From Bacillota bacterium (GTDB lineage: Bacteria > Bacillota > Dethiobacteria > DTU022 > UBA8154), in contig JAAYFF010000019.1 of NCBI GenBank assembly GCA_012728375.1, positions 1-48,279 of the forward strand: 48,279 bases of DNA, in the 5' to 3' direction. This document shows, one piece after another, positions 33,673 through 40,953 of the stretch (the stretch's first letter is position 1; every line of letters starts with the position of its first letter). Below the pieces are notes generated by a model. It did not search any database and had not been told where the DNA came from. It saw only the letters and a program-made list of their open reading frames with translations. The translations under genes were made by a program, and so were the position numbers.

Positions 33673-33734
33673 GGATATTATTTATATGCCCTTAAAAGCA
33701 AAATGTTGTTTCAAGCGAAGGCGAGGCTCGACAT

Positions 33735-34466
33735 TTGAAAATTATTGAAGATATTATTTCAACACTTGAAAGAGATGCCCCCGTAAGGGAAGTAAGAATT
33801 GGGCCGTTTTGGACGGCTGTCTGGAGCCGTAACTGCGGATTGGCTTCGACAATTTTTGATCATGACCATAGCTCCGGTCCGCCTGTCCGTGACGCAGGCC
33901 TGCTTAAAGAGAAATCAGCGCTTGAGTTGTGTGCATATGCCCTGAGCGGAAGCTTACTTGAACGAAGTGTCGGGCTGGCTGCCATTAATTCGCTGGTGGA
34001 GGTTGACCTTAACCGGTGCCGAAAGATCAATGCTGAAGAAGTTCTTTTGGAAAAGGGAAGGGGTAAAAAAGTTTGTGTTGTAGGCCATTTTCCGTTTATC
34101 CCCCGCTTGCAGAAAGAAGCAGCGAAGCTTTGGGTTCTGGAAAAACGTCCCCGCATTGGCGATTTGCCGGCGGCGGAGGCCGAAAAGATCATGCCGCAGG
34201 CTGATGTGCTGGCCATAACCGCTACAGCTCTTATTAATGATACAATGGACAAATTACTGGCTCTCTGCCGCAGGGATGCTCTGGTAATGGTTTTGGGCCC
34301 TACAACGCCCCTTTCACCCGTTTGGTTCAATTACGGTGTGGATCTGGTTTCCGGTACGAAGGTGACCGAGCCTGAAACTGTGCTCCGCCTAGTCTCGGAA
34401 GGCATTATCTTCAGCCAGTTTCGCAGAAGAGGTGTTGAGCTTCTTACCATGGCCGAAACAAACTGA
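33735..34466 (+). CDS. DUF364/DUF4213 protein (putative heavy-metal chelation), second paralogue
   Basis: A 243-residue protein: N-terminal enolase-like domain (VREVRIGPFWTAVWSRNCGLA, ALSGSLLERSVGLAAINSL) and C-terminal Rossmann-like DUF364 domain (KVCVVGHFPFIPRL, ADVLAITATALINDT, LVMVLGPTTPLSPVWF). It is related to the mod-operon gene at 11585 but longer and complete at the N-terminus. The start is TTG 33735; no strong ribosome site was seen, so the start is tentative. Context with Fe-S genes and the shared operator point to metallocofactor biogenesis; the molecular role is unknown. Confidence 0.8.
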   Translation: MKIIEDIISTLERDAPVREVRIGPFWTAVWSRNCGLASTIFDHDHSSGPPVRDAGLLKEKSALELCAYALSGSLLERSVGLAAINSLVEVDLNRCRKINAEEVLLEKGRGKKVCVVGHFPFIPRLQKEAAKLWVLEKRPRIGDLPAAEAEKIMPQADVLAITATALINDTMDKLLALCRRDALVMVLGPTTPLSPVWFNYGVDLVSGTKVTEPETVLRLVSEGIIFSQFRRRGVELLTMAETN

Positions 34467-34520
34467 TATTTTTTAAGAAGTTTACACAGCAAAATACTAA
34501 TGGCGATAGGAGTATAGATC

Positions 34521-35063
34521 ATGCCCGTATATGAATTTGAAGGTAAAAGGCCCCGTATCGAAGCTTCCGCTTATATTTCTCCAGAAGCTACGATAATAGG
34601 CGATGTTGTAATCGGAAAAGGGTGTTACATCGCTCCCGGTGCCCGCTTGCGGGGTGATTGGGGCGCAATAATTGTCGGACCTTATTCCAATATCCAGGAA
34701 AACTGTGTAATTCATGCAGCTCCCGATAAGAAAGCCGTACTGGGTGAAAGAAGCCATATCGGCCATGGCGCTATTTTGCACGGGCCTGTTTTGGAAGACC
34801 ATGTGACCGTGGGGATGGGTGCTATTGTCATGGATGGGGCTAAGATAGGTACAGGCAGCTGTATCGGTGCCGGTTCCCTGGTTACAGCCGGGTCGGTTAT
34901 TCCTCCGGGAAGATTGTTTGTCGGGGTTCCGGCCAAAGACCGCGGAAAAATAGACGAAGAAATGGAGAAATATTTACAGTGGGGAACAGGAGTTTATATA
35001 GCTCTGCCGCCCCGTTGTTTTCAAGGATTAAGACCGCTTGATTTGAAAGATGTGGTAAAGTAG
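34521..35063 (+). CDS. Gamma-carbonic anhydrase-like hexapeptide protein
   Basis: A 180-residue left-handed beta-helix protein with repeated hexapeptides (AYISPEATIIGDVVIGKGCY). The three metal histidines are placed as in gamma-carbonic anhydrases: NCVIHA, then SHIGHGAILHG. PaaY/YrdA-like members bind zinc or iron, and many lack measurable hydratase activity. AGGAG before ATG 34521 sets the start. A terminator at 35080 closes this transcript. Confidence 0.85.
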   Translation: MPVYEFEGKRPRIEASAYISPEATIIGDVVIGKGCYIAPGARLRGDWGAIIVGPYSNIQENCVIHAAPDKKAVLGERSHIGHGAILHGPVLEDHVTVGMGAIVMDGAKIGTGSCIGAGSLVTAGSVIPPGRLFVGVPAKDRGKIDEEMEKYLQWGTGVYIALPPRCFQGLRPLDLKDVVK

Positions 35064-35078
35064 AAGGTTGTATCAGCC

Positions 35079-35107
35079 AAGCGCCTCGCAGGAGGCGCTT
35101 TTTTTTG
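35079..35107 (+). terminator. Intrinsic terminator
   Basis: AAGCGCCTC pairs with GAGGCGCTT around a four-base loop, followed by a run of T. It ends the DUF364/carbonic anhydrase transcript. Confidence 0.9.
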
Positions 35108-35199
35108 GGGGTAATGATCTGCACGTCATATTAAGGAACTATTTTTATCATGAAAACATAAATTAGACTGCTAGATAAAAAGTGGAGGCATTAAAAGAA

Positions 35200-35979
35200 A
35201 TGATAAAAGAAATTACTATTTTCCCTGGTATTGACAAGAACGGTTTTAAGGAAAAATTTACATATATAAAACTTAAAGCCGGTGAAACCGTTTCCATAGT
35301 GGGGCCCACAGGTAGCGGCAAGACGGCTTTTATTACTGACATCGAACTTCTGGCCCAGGGGGATACTTCCACAAAACGACGCGTTATTATTAACGGTGAA
35401 ATACCGACAGATGAAATCAGATACAACCCCTCCATGAAACCTATCGTTATGATTACACAGAATACCAAGTGTTTTGCTGATTTAACCACGGAAGAATTCC
35501 TGCAAATTCATGCCCGCGCCAGGAAGATTTATGACCAAAAAGTAATTCAGGCAACAATTGATTTAGCAAACACATTTACAGGTGAAAAGATAAAAAGAGA
35601 TACCAGGGTGACTGTTCTTTCCGGGGGGCAGACAAGATCCCTTTTAATAGCCGATGCAATTCTAATCGGAGCTGCTCCGGTAATTTTACTCGATGAAATT
35701 GAAAATGCCGGTATTTTCAAGCAGGAAGTCGTCAGCCTGATTCACAATACGGGCAAAATAGTCATTTTTGTAACCCATGATCCAGTTATTGCCTTGTTGA
35801 CGAAAACGAGGATAATTATGGAAAATGGAGCTGTTAAAAATATTTTGTACCAAAACGAGCCGGAGATAAAAGTTGCACAAAACCTTTTGGAGCTGGATAA
35901 GAAAATTGGCCATGTAAGGGAGGAACTGAGGGCTGGAAAAGCAATTACTTATGATTTTCTTTCTGTAAATTTTGCCTAG
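35200..35979 (+). CDS. Stand-alone ABC-type ATPase (no permease) of the ATPase/GTPase/Fe-S triad
   Basis: A 259-residue ABC ATPase: Walker A GPTGSGKTAF, Q-loop in VMITQNTKCFADL, signature LSGGQTRSLLIADAIL, Walker B VILLDEIENAG, H-loop in VIFVTHDPVI. The last 50 residues are a charged helical tail. No permease gene is near, so it is unlikely to be a transporter. It is the first of three close genes (GTPase, Fe-S protein). ATG 35200 is preferred to GTG 35182 because GGAGG lies between them. An ATP-driven chaperone step in cofactor insertion is a hypothesis. Confidence 0.75.
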   Translation: MIKEITIFPGIDKNGFKEKFTYIKLKAGETVSIVGPTGSGKTAFITDIELLAQGDTSTKRRVIINGEIPTDEIRYNPSMKPIVMITQNTKCFADLTTEEFLQIHARARKIYDQKVIQATIDLANTFTGEKIKRDTRVTVLSGGQTRSLLIADAILIGAAPVILLDEIENAGIFKQEVVSLIHNTGKIVIFVTHDPVIALLTKTRIIMENGAVKNILYQNEPEIKVAQNLLELDKKIGHVREELRAGKAITYDFLSVNFA

Positions 35980-36011
35980 TGGAAAGATAATAACCGGGAT
36001 GGTGAGCTGTT

Positions 36012-36722
36012 GTGAAACTCGTTGTAATTGCCGGCCCTCCTTCAGCAGGAAAAACATCGCTTATTAAGCAGATTGTAAAAAGGTTTAAAGATGAGATAAC
36101 CATAGCCTTTTTAAAAATTGACGTGGTAAAAGCCTTTGAGGATATTGAGCTAAAAAAAGAGTTCGGTATTCTTACGAAAAAAGTATATTCCGGCGATTTG
36201 TGCCCTGATCACGCCGGAGTAATGGTGCTGGGCGATGCTGTGGCATGGGCGGAAAAAAGTGCTGCCGATCTTTTGATAGTCGAGAGCGCCGGATTGTGCC
36301 TGCGTTGTTCGCCATATTTAAACCAGGGCTTGGGAATTATCGTTCTCAGTTCCATTTCAGGTATTCATGTCCCCGAAAAAATGGGAGCGATGGTCAGTCT
36401 GGCCGATGTCGCGGTAATTACAAAAATAGATCTGGTCAGCCAAGCAGAACGGGAAGTGCTCATTCAAAAAATTAAAGAAGTACATACCGGAATTATCCTC
36501 ATGGAAACAAATGCCCTTCAGGGAAATTCCTTGCATCGCCTGTATAAACTCATCAAGAACTCGCCGGATATAGATAAAGACAATCTTTTTTTAAAAGGAA
36601 ACCCACCGCTGGGGACATGTACAATCTGCGTGGGTAAAAAAGAAGTCGGCTGGAAACATCATTTTGGGGTAGTGCAAAAGCTTGATGGTCCTTTCGCCGA
36701 ATATCTTTACCGGGGTGAATAA
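36012..36722 (+). CDS. CobW/HypB/UreG-like P-loop GTPase
   Basis: A 236-residue SIMIBI-type GTPase: Walker A GPPSAGKTSLIK at 8-, LLIVESAGLCLRCSPYL as switch and Walker B region with a Cys-x2-Cys, TKIDLV as the guanine-specificity motif. A second Cys pair plus two His lie near the C-terminus (GTCTICVGKKEVGWKHHFGV), a plausible metal site. HypB, UreG and CobW relatives insert nickel, cobalt or zinc into enzymes. The GTG start at 36012 lies 33 bases after the ABC ATPase and the stop is two bases before the next start. The client enzyme is unknown. Confidence 0.75.
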   Translation: MKLVVIAGPPSAGKTSLIKQIVKRFKDEITIAFLKIDVVKAFEDIELKKEFGILTKKVYSGDLCPDHAGVMVLGDAVAWAEKSAADLLIVESAGLCLRCSPYLNQGLGIIVLSSISGIHVPEKMGAMVSLADVAVITKIDLVSQAEREVLIQKIKEVHTGIILMETNALQGNSLHRLYKLIKNSPDIDKDNLFLKGNPPLGTCTICVGKKEVGWKHHFGVVQKLDGPFAEYLYRGE

Positions 36723-36723
36723 G

Positions 36724-37380
36724 ATGCTTGGAAAAATCAAACCTTCTTGGATACCTCCCGGTAAAAATTGTGGTCTTTGCGGTGAGAAAAACTGCCGAAC
36801 TTTTATCCGTCTGCTTAATGCCGGAGCAAAAGTTTATACGGACTGCCCGTATTACTGTGATCCTCTATTCTCCAAGAAAAGGGACTTTTTAACCGAAGCA
36901 GAATATCCTGAGAAAGATATCCTGGGACATTCTTATGATTTTGTCCTTGGACCTTTGCCGGGGGAGATTTCTGCCCGCAAAATAGTGCTTCCCTTTCGGG
37001 GGGATGTAGTGGAAAAATTGGATATCAAGGCAGGAGACTTTGTTCTGGGAAGGCCGATGGGCGCCGGCTGTCCCATACCTCATGTCTTGCAGGTTATAAA
37101 AGCTGAAAGCATTACGGGATTGCTTTATACCTGGGTTGTAGGGCCAAAGTTTTCCCGGGAACACGAAAGCAAGGATATTGTTGCCTATCACATGATTGGT
37201 TTTGAAGGCCTTGCCGTCAAAATTAACAAAGAGCCTGTTTTCGGCTGCCGTGCTACCTTTTTGCCGGGTTTCTGCATGATGTCCATTAACCATACCGGGG
37301 TCGTTAATATGTTATTGCAAAAAAGCAGTGGATTGCACATCCGAATTGAGGATATCAGAATATTAGCCGGAAGGGAATAA
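36724..37380 (+). CDS. Fe-S domain protein (CdhD/AcsC-type N-terminal cluster motif)
   Basis: A 218-residue protein. The N-terminus has CGLCGEKNC and a fourth Cys in TDCPYYC (Cys16, 19, 24, 41), the C-x2-C-x4-C-x16-C pattern of the 4Fe-4S domain found in corrinoid Fe-S proteins and Rnf subunits. The remaining 170 residues contain GRPMGAGCPIPHVLQV and a beta-rich domain I cannot name. ATG 36724 directly follows the GTPase stop, with GGGGTG before it. It is the last of the three coupled genes and may be client, scaffold or metal acceptor for the pair upstream. Confidence 0.75.
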   Translation: MLGKIKPSWIPPGKNCGLCGEKNCRTFIRLLNAGAKVYTDCPYYCDPLFSKKRDFLTEAEYPEKDILGHSYDFVLGPLPGEISARKIVLPFRGDVVEKLDIKAGDFVLGRPMGAGCPIPHVLQVIKAESITGLLYTWVVGPKFSREHESKDIVAYHMIGFEGLAVKINKEPVFGCRATFLPGFCMMSINHTGVVNMLLQKSSGLHIRIEDIRILAGRE

Positions 37381-37637
37381 AAAAGACGTTCTATCCCGGC
37401 ATTGTTTCGTTCGCTTCAAATATTTGAGCCTTTGTAGGAGTTATTACCGCTGCTTTAATCTGCAGGGATTTTTCCGGAGAAGCTAAAAAGCTGTCAGCAT
37501 CTCCGGTAATAGATGTCTTTAACCGGAGCCGAGATATTTCAAAATTAAAAAAAGGTATGTAAGGGCATTCATAAATATGGTATACTTAGATATATAATTC
37601 AATAACATGAGTGCAACCGGAAATGGAGGATTGTATT
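37381..37637. other. Intergenic region before the PPOX-like gene
   Basis: It contains an inverted repeat CTCCGGTAA/TTTAACCGGAG with a short loop near 37500-37527, without a T run. AT-rich sequence with TATACT (37581-37586) and TATAAT (37593-37598) likely gives the promoter of the next gene. No coding frame is supported. Confidence 0.45.
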
Positions 37638-38033
37638 ATGAATGAAGTGTTAAAGTTTTTAACAGACAACCCTGTGTTTTATTTTGCTACCGTTGATAAA
37701 GATAAGCCGAAGGTTCGCCCTTTTGCTTTTGTTATGATTTATGAAGGCAAGCTTTGGTTTTGCACCAATAACCAAAAAGATGTCTACAAACAGCTGCAAG
37801 CAAATCCATATTTTGAGATATGCACAACAGCACCGGATAAGAAATGGATCCGTCTTAAAGGAAAAGCTGTGTTTAATTCTACTCCAGCCGTCAAGGCAAA
37901 GGCCCTTGAGGTGGCACCTGAACTTAAGAACATGTACTCTGTGGATGATTCTATTTTTGAGGTGTTTTATGTGGCAGAAGGCGAGGCTACCTTTTATTCC
38001 CTGACGGGCGAGATTAAAACAATTAAACTTTAG
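37638..38033 (+). CDS. Pyridoxamine 5'-phosphate oxidase-fold (flavin/F420-type) protein
   Basis: A 131-residue single-domain split-barrel protein: NPVFYFATVDKDKPKVRPFAF, GKLWFCTNNQKDVYKQLQANP, WIRLKGKAVF. This group binds FMN or related cofactors; true PNPOx activity is unlikely. GGAGG eight bases before ATG 37638 sets the start. The 3' end overlaps the convergent ABC ATPase gene by four bases. Confidence 0.85.
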   Translation: MNEVLKFLTDNPVFYFATVDKDKPKVRPFAFVMIYEGKLWFCTNNQKDVYKQLQANPYFEICTTAPDKKWIRLKGKAVFNSTPAVKAKALEVAPELKNMYSVDDSIFEVFYVAEGEATFYSLTGEIKTIKL

Positions 38034-38788
38034 GCTAACCTGCTCAAAAACGCCCTGGTCCGTTCATTTTTTGGATTATCGATTACTTCTTCCGGGCGTC
38101 CTTCTTCAACGATAACGCCTTCATCCATGAAAATAATATGATCAGCCACATCTCTGGCAAAGCTCATTTCATGGGTTACAATTACCATAGTCATCTGTTC
38201 TGCGGCCAAATCCCTGATAACCTTTAAAATTTCTCCCGTTAGCTCCGGATCGAGTGCAGATGTGGGTTCGTCAAAAAAAAGCACCTTTGGATTTAATGCC
38301 AAAGCCCTGGCAATAGAAACACGCTGCTGCTGACCTCCTGATAATTGGTACGGATATGCATTTTCTTTATCGGATAAGGCCATTTTTTCTAACAATTTCC
38401 GGCCAATTTCCAAAGCCTCTTTTTTACTCTTTTTTTGCACGGTAATGAGCGCATCTGTCACATTTCTTAGAACAGAGAAGTGAGGAAACAGGTTAAAATT
38501 TTGGAAAACCAGGCCAAAATAGCCCTGAATTTTTTTAAGTTGTCTGCTTGGCGCAAAAACTGCTTTTCCGTCTGCACCGGTTTTAACAGCGTATTCTCCC
38601 AAATAAAGCAGTTCGCCGGAATCTATTGTCTCCAGCAAGGTGGCACATCTTAACAGAGTGGACTTTCCGGAGCCGGACGGTCCAATAATAGCAACAACCT
38701 GTCCCTCCTCAACATCTAAGGAAATATCCTTTATCACTTCGAGGTCACCAAAACTTTTTTTTAAATTTCTAATTTCCAGATACTTCAT
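38030..38788 (-). CDS. Polar amino acid ABC importer ATPase (GlnQ-type)
   Basis: A 252-residue ATPase with Walker [11 protein letters not shown]-loop VFQNFNLFPHF, signature LSGGQQQRVSIARAL, Walker B VLFFDEPTSALDPEL and VTHEMSFARDVADHIIFMDEG, typical of GlnQ/HisP. ATG 38788 is set by AGGAGG just upstream; the frame is open further but without support. It is the last gene of the operon binding protein, permease, ATPase on the minus strand. Confidence 0.9.
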   Translation of the reverse strand: MKYLEIRNLKKSFGDLEVIKDISLDVEEGQVVAIIGPSGSGKSTLLRCATLLETIDSGELLYLGEYAVKTGADGKAVFAPSRQLKKIQGYFGLVFQNFNLFPHFSVLRNVTDALITVQKKSKKEALEIGRKLLEKMALSDKENAYPYQLSGGQQQRVSIARALALNPKVLFFDEPTSALDPELTGEILKVIRDLAAEQMTMVIVTHEMSFARDVADHIIFMDEGVIVEEGRPEEVIDNPKNERTRAFLSRLA

Positions 38789-38801
38789 ATCCGGCAACCT
38801 C

Positions 38802-39452
38802 CTATTTGAAATAGTTGAATTTATTCTCAACCCATTCCATGAAAAATGCCACGATAAAATTAAAGACATAATAAAAAATACCCGCTGCAACAAAGGGGAG
38901 TACGGATCTCTGAGCTGAGGCGATAGCTTTTGCCGCTGTAAACATCTCTGAAACAGAGATAACGAAGGCCAGGGAAGTATCCTTTATCAGGGTAATAACT
39001 TCATTTGTCACCGGCGGAAGGATGCGCTTAATCACCTGCGGCAGTATTATGCGGATAAATGTCTGGGTTTTATTATAACCCAGTACTTTTGCCGCCTCAT
39101 ATTGTCCTGCCGGCATGGATTCGATTCCGGCGCGATAAATCTCTGCAAAATATGCCGCATAGTTTAAAACAAATCCTATAATAACTGCGATAAAGCGGTA
39201 GCCCTTGGGGGTGGTAATGCCAAAAATAAAATAAGGCCCAAAATAGACCACCATTAGCTGGAGCATTAGTGGAGTTCCCCGCATGATTGAAATATATATT
39301 TTAATTGTATTTCTTAAAAACGGGTTTTTGGACATGCGGCCAAAGGCGACGAAAAGCCCCAGCGGGAGGGAAAAAAGCAGCGTAAGGGTAAAGATCTCAA
39401 CCGATATAAGCATGCCTTCCGCTAATTTTAACAGTAAAACCTGCCATTGCAC
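38802..39452 (-). CDS. Polar amino acid ABC importer permease
   Basis: A 216-residue membrane protein of the HisM/GlnP group: MRGTPLMLQLMVVYFG, YAAYFAEIYRAGIESMPAGQ, and the EAA loop EAAKVLGYNKTQTFIRIILPQ followed by KDTSLAFVIS. Five transmembrane segments are visible. It lies 14 bases from the ATPase start downstream. The binding-protein gene upstream is separated by a hairpin terminator, which would give more binding protein than permease. Confidence 0.9.
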   Translation of the reverse strand: MQWQVLLLKLAEGMLISVEIFTLTLLFSLPLGLFVAFGRMSKNPFLRNTIKIYISIMRGTPLMLQLMVVYFGPYFIFGITTPKGYRFIAVIIGFVLNYAAYFAEIYRAGIESMPAGQYEAAKVLGYNKTQTFIRIILPQVIKRILPPVTNEVITLIKDTSLAFVISVSEMFTAAKAIASAQRSVLPFVAAGIFYYVFNFIVAFFMEWVENKFNYFK

Positions 39453-39472
39453 TGCTCTGCCTCCATTTCCAC

Positions 39473-39514
39473 AAAGAAAGGGCTATCTCGTTTGAAACGA
39501 CAGCCCTTTCTTTA
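39473..39514 (-). terminator. Internal hairpin between binding protein and permease genes
   Basis: AAAGAAAGGGCT (39473-39484) and AGCCCTTTCTTT (39502-39513) pair around a loop that itself contains TCGTTTGAAACGA. On the minus strand T-rich sequence follows the stem, so this is a leaky internal terminator in the ABC operon. Confidence 0.75.
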
Positions 39515-39541
39515 ATTAATTTTATCTATTTATTCATATTT

Positions 39542-40384
39542 TTATTTGCCAATTGTGGTTATATCTTTGCCAAACCACTTCTCGGAGATTTCTGCCATTG
39601 TACCATCGGCAGCCATTTCTTCCAAAGTGGTCTGAACTATATCCCTTAAAGCTTCGTTTCCTAATAAGAACCCCACGCCATAATCTTCCGCTGCCAGTGA
39701 TTCTTCCAATACTACAAAATCTTTTTCTCTTGATTCTATTTGATAGTTCGCGACTGTTTCATCCATGGCTACTGCATCGACCGCACCTGATTCGAGATCC
39801 ATCAAGGCGCTTAAATAATCGGCTGCCTTTATGTAATCTCCAAAGGTATCAACCAGATCCTGTCTGTCTGCGAGCGCTGCTTCGGCGCTGGAGTCCGCCT
39901 GGACAACGACCGTTTTGCCGGCTAAATCTGCGAAAGAAGTTATATCCGAATCAGCTTTTACAACAAAAACCTGCTTATTGGACATATAAGGCACGGTCCA
40001 AGTATAGTCGTCCTCACGTCCGTTGATTGTAAAGCCGTTCCAAATACAATCAATGTTTTTACTGGAAAGTTCCATATCCTTTGCATCCCAAGCAATAGGC
40101 TGCAAAACGAGTTCCAACCCTAAACGGTCGGCAACTTCCGCTGCCAAATCCAAGTCAAAACCGGTAAACTCTCCGTCATCGCCGACGAATCCCATTGGAG
40201 GGAAGTTTTGATCGAATCCTACTGTAAGTTTTCCTTCCACAACTGTTGGTATTTCATTCCCTGTTGCTTCTTCCGGTGTTTCACCGGCTCCGCCGGGAAC
40301 TTCGCTTGGCTCGTTTGATGAACAAGCGGCCAAGCTTAGCATCAGCAGCAATGCCAGTCCCACTAGTAAAAGTTTTTTCCCCAT
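39542..40384 (-). CDS. Polar amino acid ABC importer substrate-binding lipoprotein
   Basis: A 280-residue lipoprotein: signal peptide LLLVGLALLLMLSLAAC with Cys21, a Glu/Pro/Gly linker, then the solute-binding protein family 3 domain: GKLTVGFDQNFPPMGFVGDD, GFDLDLAAEVADRLGLE, FADLAGKTVVVQADSSAE, and DAVAMDETVANYQI. The ligand is an amino acid; which one is not readable by eye. Start ATG 40384 has AGGGGG upstream. Confidence 0.9.
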   Translation of the reverse strand: MGKKLLLVGLALLLMLSLAACSSNEPSEVPGGAGETPEEATGNEIPTVVEGKLTVGFDQNFPPMGFVGDDGEFTGFDLDLAAEVADRLGLELVLQPIAWDAKDMELSSKNIDCIWNGFTINGREDDYTWTVPYMSNKQVFVVKADSDITSFADLAGKTVVVQADSSAEAALADRQDLVDTFGDYIKAADYLSALMDLESGAVDAVAMDETVANYQIESREKDFVVLEESLAAEDYGVGFLLGNEALRDIVQTTLEEMAADGTMAEISEKWFGKDITTIGK

Positions 40385-40428
40385 ACTCGTTAACCCCCTG
40401 TTTTTAATATAGTTTGTCTACGCTGTAC

Positions 40429-40457
40429 ATTTTACCAGAACAGCTTTTTAAAGTAAA
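40429..40457 (-). promoter_or_regulatory. Promoter of the amino acid ABC operon
   Basis: On the minus strand TTTACT (40457-40452) and TAAAAT (40434-40429) are 17 bases apart, about 45 bases before the binding-protein start. Confidence 0.55.
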
Positions 40458-40543
40458 TAAATTAGACTGGGTTCTTCAAGATTTTAATATTGTTAAAGGA
40501 ATAAAAATTATAAATTATCATGAATCTGCTTGCCGCAGTATTC

Positions 40544-40572
40544 TTGTTTATTTAAAAAAATGACGGTATAAT
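40544..40572 (+). promoter_or_regulatory. Promoter before the small membrane protein and recD2
   Basis: TTGTTT (40544-40549) and TATAAT (40567-40572) are 17 bases apart, 20 bases before the ATG. Confidence 0.6.
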
Positions 40573-40592
40573 GTTCTACGGAAAGGGGAGTA

Positions 40593-40931
40593 ATGTTTAT
40601 GCTGCCGACTATTCTTTTATTATGTTTTATTATTGTTTTGCTGCTAGCAGCTTTTTTTTATTCGAAGTACCGCATGAAGAAAGCTCTCAGAGAAGTAATA
40701 AAGATTTTTCGCGTCAAGAAGGCTCTGGACAAGGATAGCGCGAAAACAAGAGAAGAACTGGGACTGGTTCCCCCGAGTTTATTGACGCGGATGATGAGTC
40801 AAAGGGATTACAAGCCTTACGCCCTGCAGTTGATGCTTGGAGCGGGGATCATCCAAACAACCCCGGATGATAAATATTATTTGTCGGAAACAACCCTTGC
40901 TTCCTCGAAACTGAATGAATTTGTCAAGTAA
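40593..40931 (+). CDS. Small membrane-anchored hypothetical protein
   Basis: A 112-residue protein with one N-terminal transmembrane segment (TILLLCFIIVLLLAAFFY), a basic stretch (KYRMKKALREVIKIF) and a soluble domain of about 70 residues with ELGLVPPSLLTRMM and ALQLMLGAGIIQTTPDDKYYL, which looks like a small winged-helix-like fold. No family was recognised. Its stop lies 22 bases before the recD2 start, so they are likely co-transcribed. Confidence 0.65.
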   Translation: MFMLPTILLLCFIIVLLLAAFFYSKYRMKKALREVIKIFRVKKALDKDSAKTREELGLVPPSLLTRMMSQRDYKPYALQLMLGAGIIQTTPDDKYYLSETTLASSKLNEFVK

Positions 40932-40953
40932 CCTTAAAGAGACAGGTTTGGAA

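Noticed and set aside
35200-35979. ABC ATPase as part of an importer with a nearby permease
   Set aside because: No gene with membrane helices lies within the cluster; the closest permeases belong to other complete systems.
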